64,000 bases of DNA from Acanthochromis polyacanthus (taxonomy: Eukaryota; Chordata; Actinopteri; Pomacentridae). How positions within the stretch are numbered: position 1 is the first letter of the stretch; each line of letters begins with the position of its first letter. The notes beneath the pieces are model-generated. The model was given only the letters and a program-made list of their open reading frames with translations. It had not been told where the DNA came from and did not search any database. This document shows, piece after piece, positions 62,850-64,000 of the stretch. Location of the stretch: positions 44,245,474 through 44,309,473 of the forward strand of contig NC_067113.1 in the NCBI RefSeq assembly GCF_021347895.1. The letters are read 5' to 3'. The position numbers and the translations under genes were made by a program.

Positions 62850-64000
62850 CTAAAACGAGACAGAAACATATACAGAGGAAAAAGAGGGAGAGAGAGGGAG
62901 TCATTCATCACATTTCAAGTTGTCAGAGAGAGTCTGTTTAATCGTCCGGCTACGGAATGCGTCTGATGAAAGAAAGCGACGGAGAGACAGATGGGAAGCC
63001 GAGGAAAACAGGAAGTAAAGGACGGTCTAACAAGGGTGAGATTAGCAGAAAATTTGCGCGGTGACAGCCACAGCGACACACAGGCAGGTAGATCAAACAC
63101 CATAAGAGATGATGGCGGCGATGAAGTTGCTTAATTGCCCATGTTCTTTAGAGCTTATCTCCTTGTCAAAAAGGCTGAAGTGATTCTAAGGGTTTTTGTC
63201 AGAAACACCAGATGAGTGCAGTTTACGGCATCAGTCGACGAGGCGGTGACGGAAATTACACTAAATTGTCTTTCAGATGTGTTTTCCGGAGAGTCTGGAT
63301 GAAGTTTGGTGAGCGGAAGACCCAGAAAAGTTTGTTTTCAGAGACTGAGTTGTTGGTGAAATAAAGTTCAGTGCATTTCTGTTTATATTTCATTGAGTGA
63401 GCTGAATAACTGAAGTTGTCAAATACCCAGACAGGCAGGCAGACCGAGCCAGCTAGGTGGCAGGCACTGGTGGAAAGGTTTAGCACACCAAGAGACAAAT
63501 ATGATGACATGTCCTGTAGGCAAACAATCAACTAAATTTGTACATTCTATGTTTTGACAACAGTTACAATAAAGGCAGACACACAAATATATACACACTG
63601 CAAGCAGACTAAGCGCTGGTCCTCAGGTCCTTGTTGAGTTTCTGAGTAGTTCAGAGGAGGACGGATGTAATGACAGGCTTCACCCACACCACTGACAAGC
63701 TCTCAAGGCATGGGGCTTATCAGGCAAGCACCGTCTACAGGATATATATAAGGATGGAGGAGGGACGGGTGGAGTGAGCAGAAATGGAAGCCCAGAGGTA
63801 AAAGCAACAGAGAGTCACCAGGAGAGGAAGGAAGGAAGGGAGGGAGGGAAGAAACGTGACAGAAAAATTGAAGTTTACCGACGTAGCGAGTGGGAATAAG
63901 AGAAGAATGCGACTCGTGGAGATGCTTATCAAGTGACAAGGAGAGAGTGACCACAGTAGCCAACGCTGTCCAAAAAAAAAAAAAAGTGCCCAAATGCACT
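62850..64000 (-). other. grm8: Upstream grm8 intron (partial)
   Basis: Sequence before the TM7 exon on the minus strand. No further grm8 exon is visible, so the large seven-helix exon lies outside. Includes a GGAA/GGGA run at 63825-63850 and an A13 run at 63973-63985. Confidence 0.6.

Overview
The window reads as nuclear DNA of a ray-finned (teleost) fish. It has intron-split genes with GT/AG junctions, long CA/GT/CT microsatellites, tRNA-headed SINEs, Tc1-, hAT- and piggyBac-type transposon remains, and two recognisable vertebrate gene families at its ends. I cannot name the species. All identifications come from reading the sequence and from memory of families; no search was run.

Left end (1-5.7 kb): two tandem, same-strand (+) genes for secreted proteins built of C-type lectin-like domains (CTLDs). 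The first is cut by the window edge. The second is complete: a 5'UTR exon (likely), a signal-peptide exon and three phase-1 exons, each carrying one CTLD, predicted at about 370 aa. The copies are nearly identical in introns, CTLD3 and 3' flank, but the second half of CTLD2 is completely different. Copy 1 also carries an extra, decayed CTLD2 half-exon in its intron.

Middle (about 5.7-59.4 kb): no cellular protein gene that I recognise. It is a mosaic of transposable elements. The main ones are a possible LTR (9.6-10.7 kb), a 744-bp inverted-repeat element with a broken THAP exon facing a second converging ORF (10.76-11.50 kb), two copies of a 0.58-kb long-TIR element (14.7 and 38.7 kb), and two copies of a TTAA-flanked MITE (18.9 and 34.0 kb) that shares an internal module with it. 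There is also an hAT transposase relic (22.5 kb), a decayed LTR retroelement with a tRNA-Pro-type primer site (30-31.4 kb), a LINE tail (33 kb), an hAT-like element nested in an older repeat (45.6-46.8 kb), and two related Tc1-like remnants (8.2 and 49.0 kb). The rest includes a SINE with a perfect 12-bp target duplication (51.4 kb), a palindromic hAT MITE (57.5 kb) and a 28S rRNA pseudogene fragment (57.9-58.2 kb).

Right end (about 59.6-62.85 kb, minus strand): the last three coding exons of a group III metabotropic glutamate receptor, best read as grm8. They encode the seventh transmembrane helix, the calmodulin/G-protein-binding tail and the PDZ-type C-terminus, and their introns hold a long CA repeat and a tandem duplication. 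A weak candidate terminal exon on the plus strand (59.4-59.55 kb) converges on the grm8 3' end.

The two gene groups have no visible functional link; they are neighbours across about 54 kb of repeat-rich spacer.
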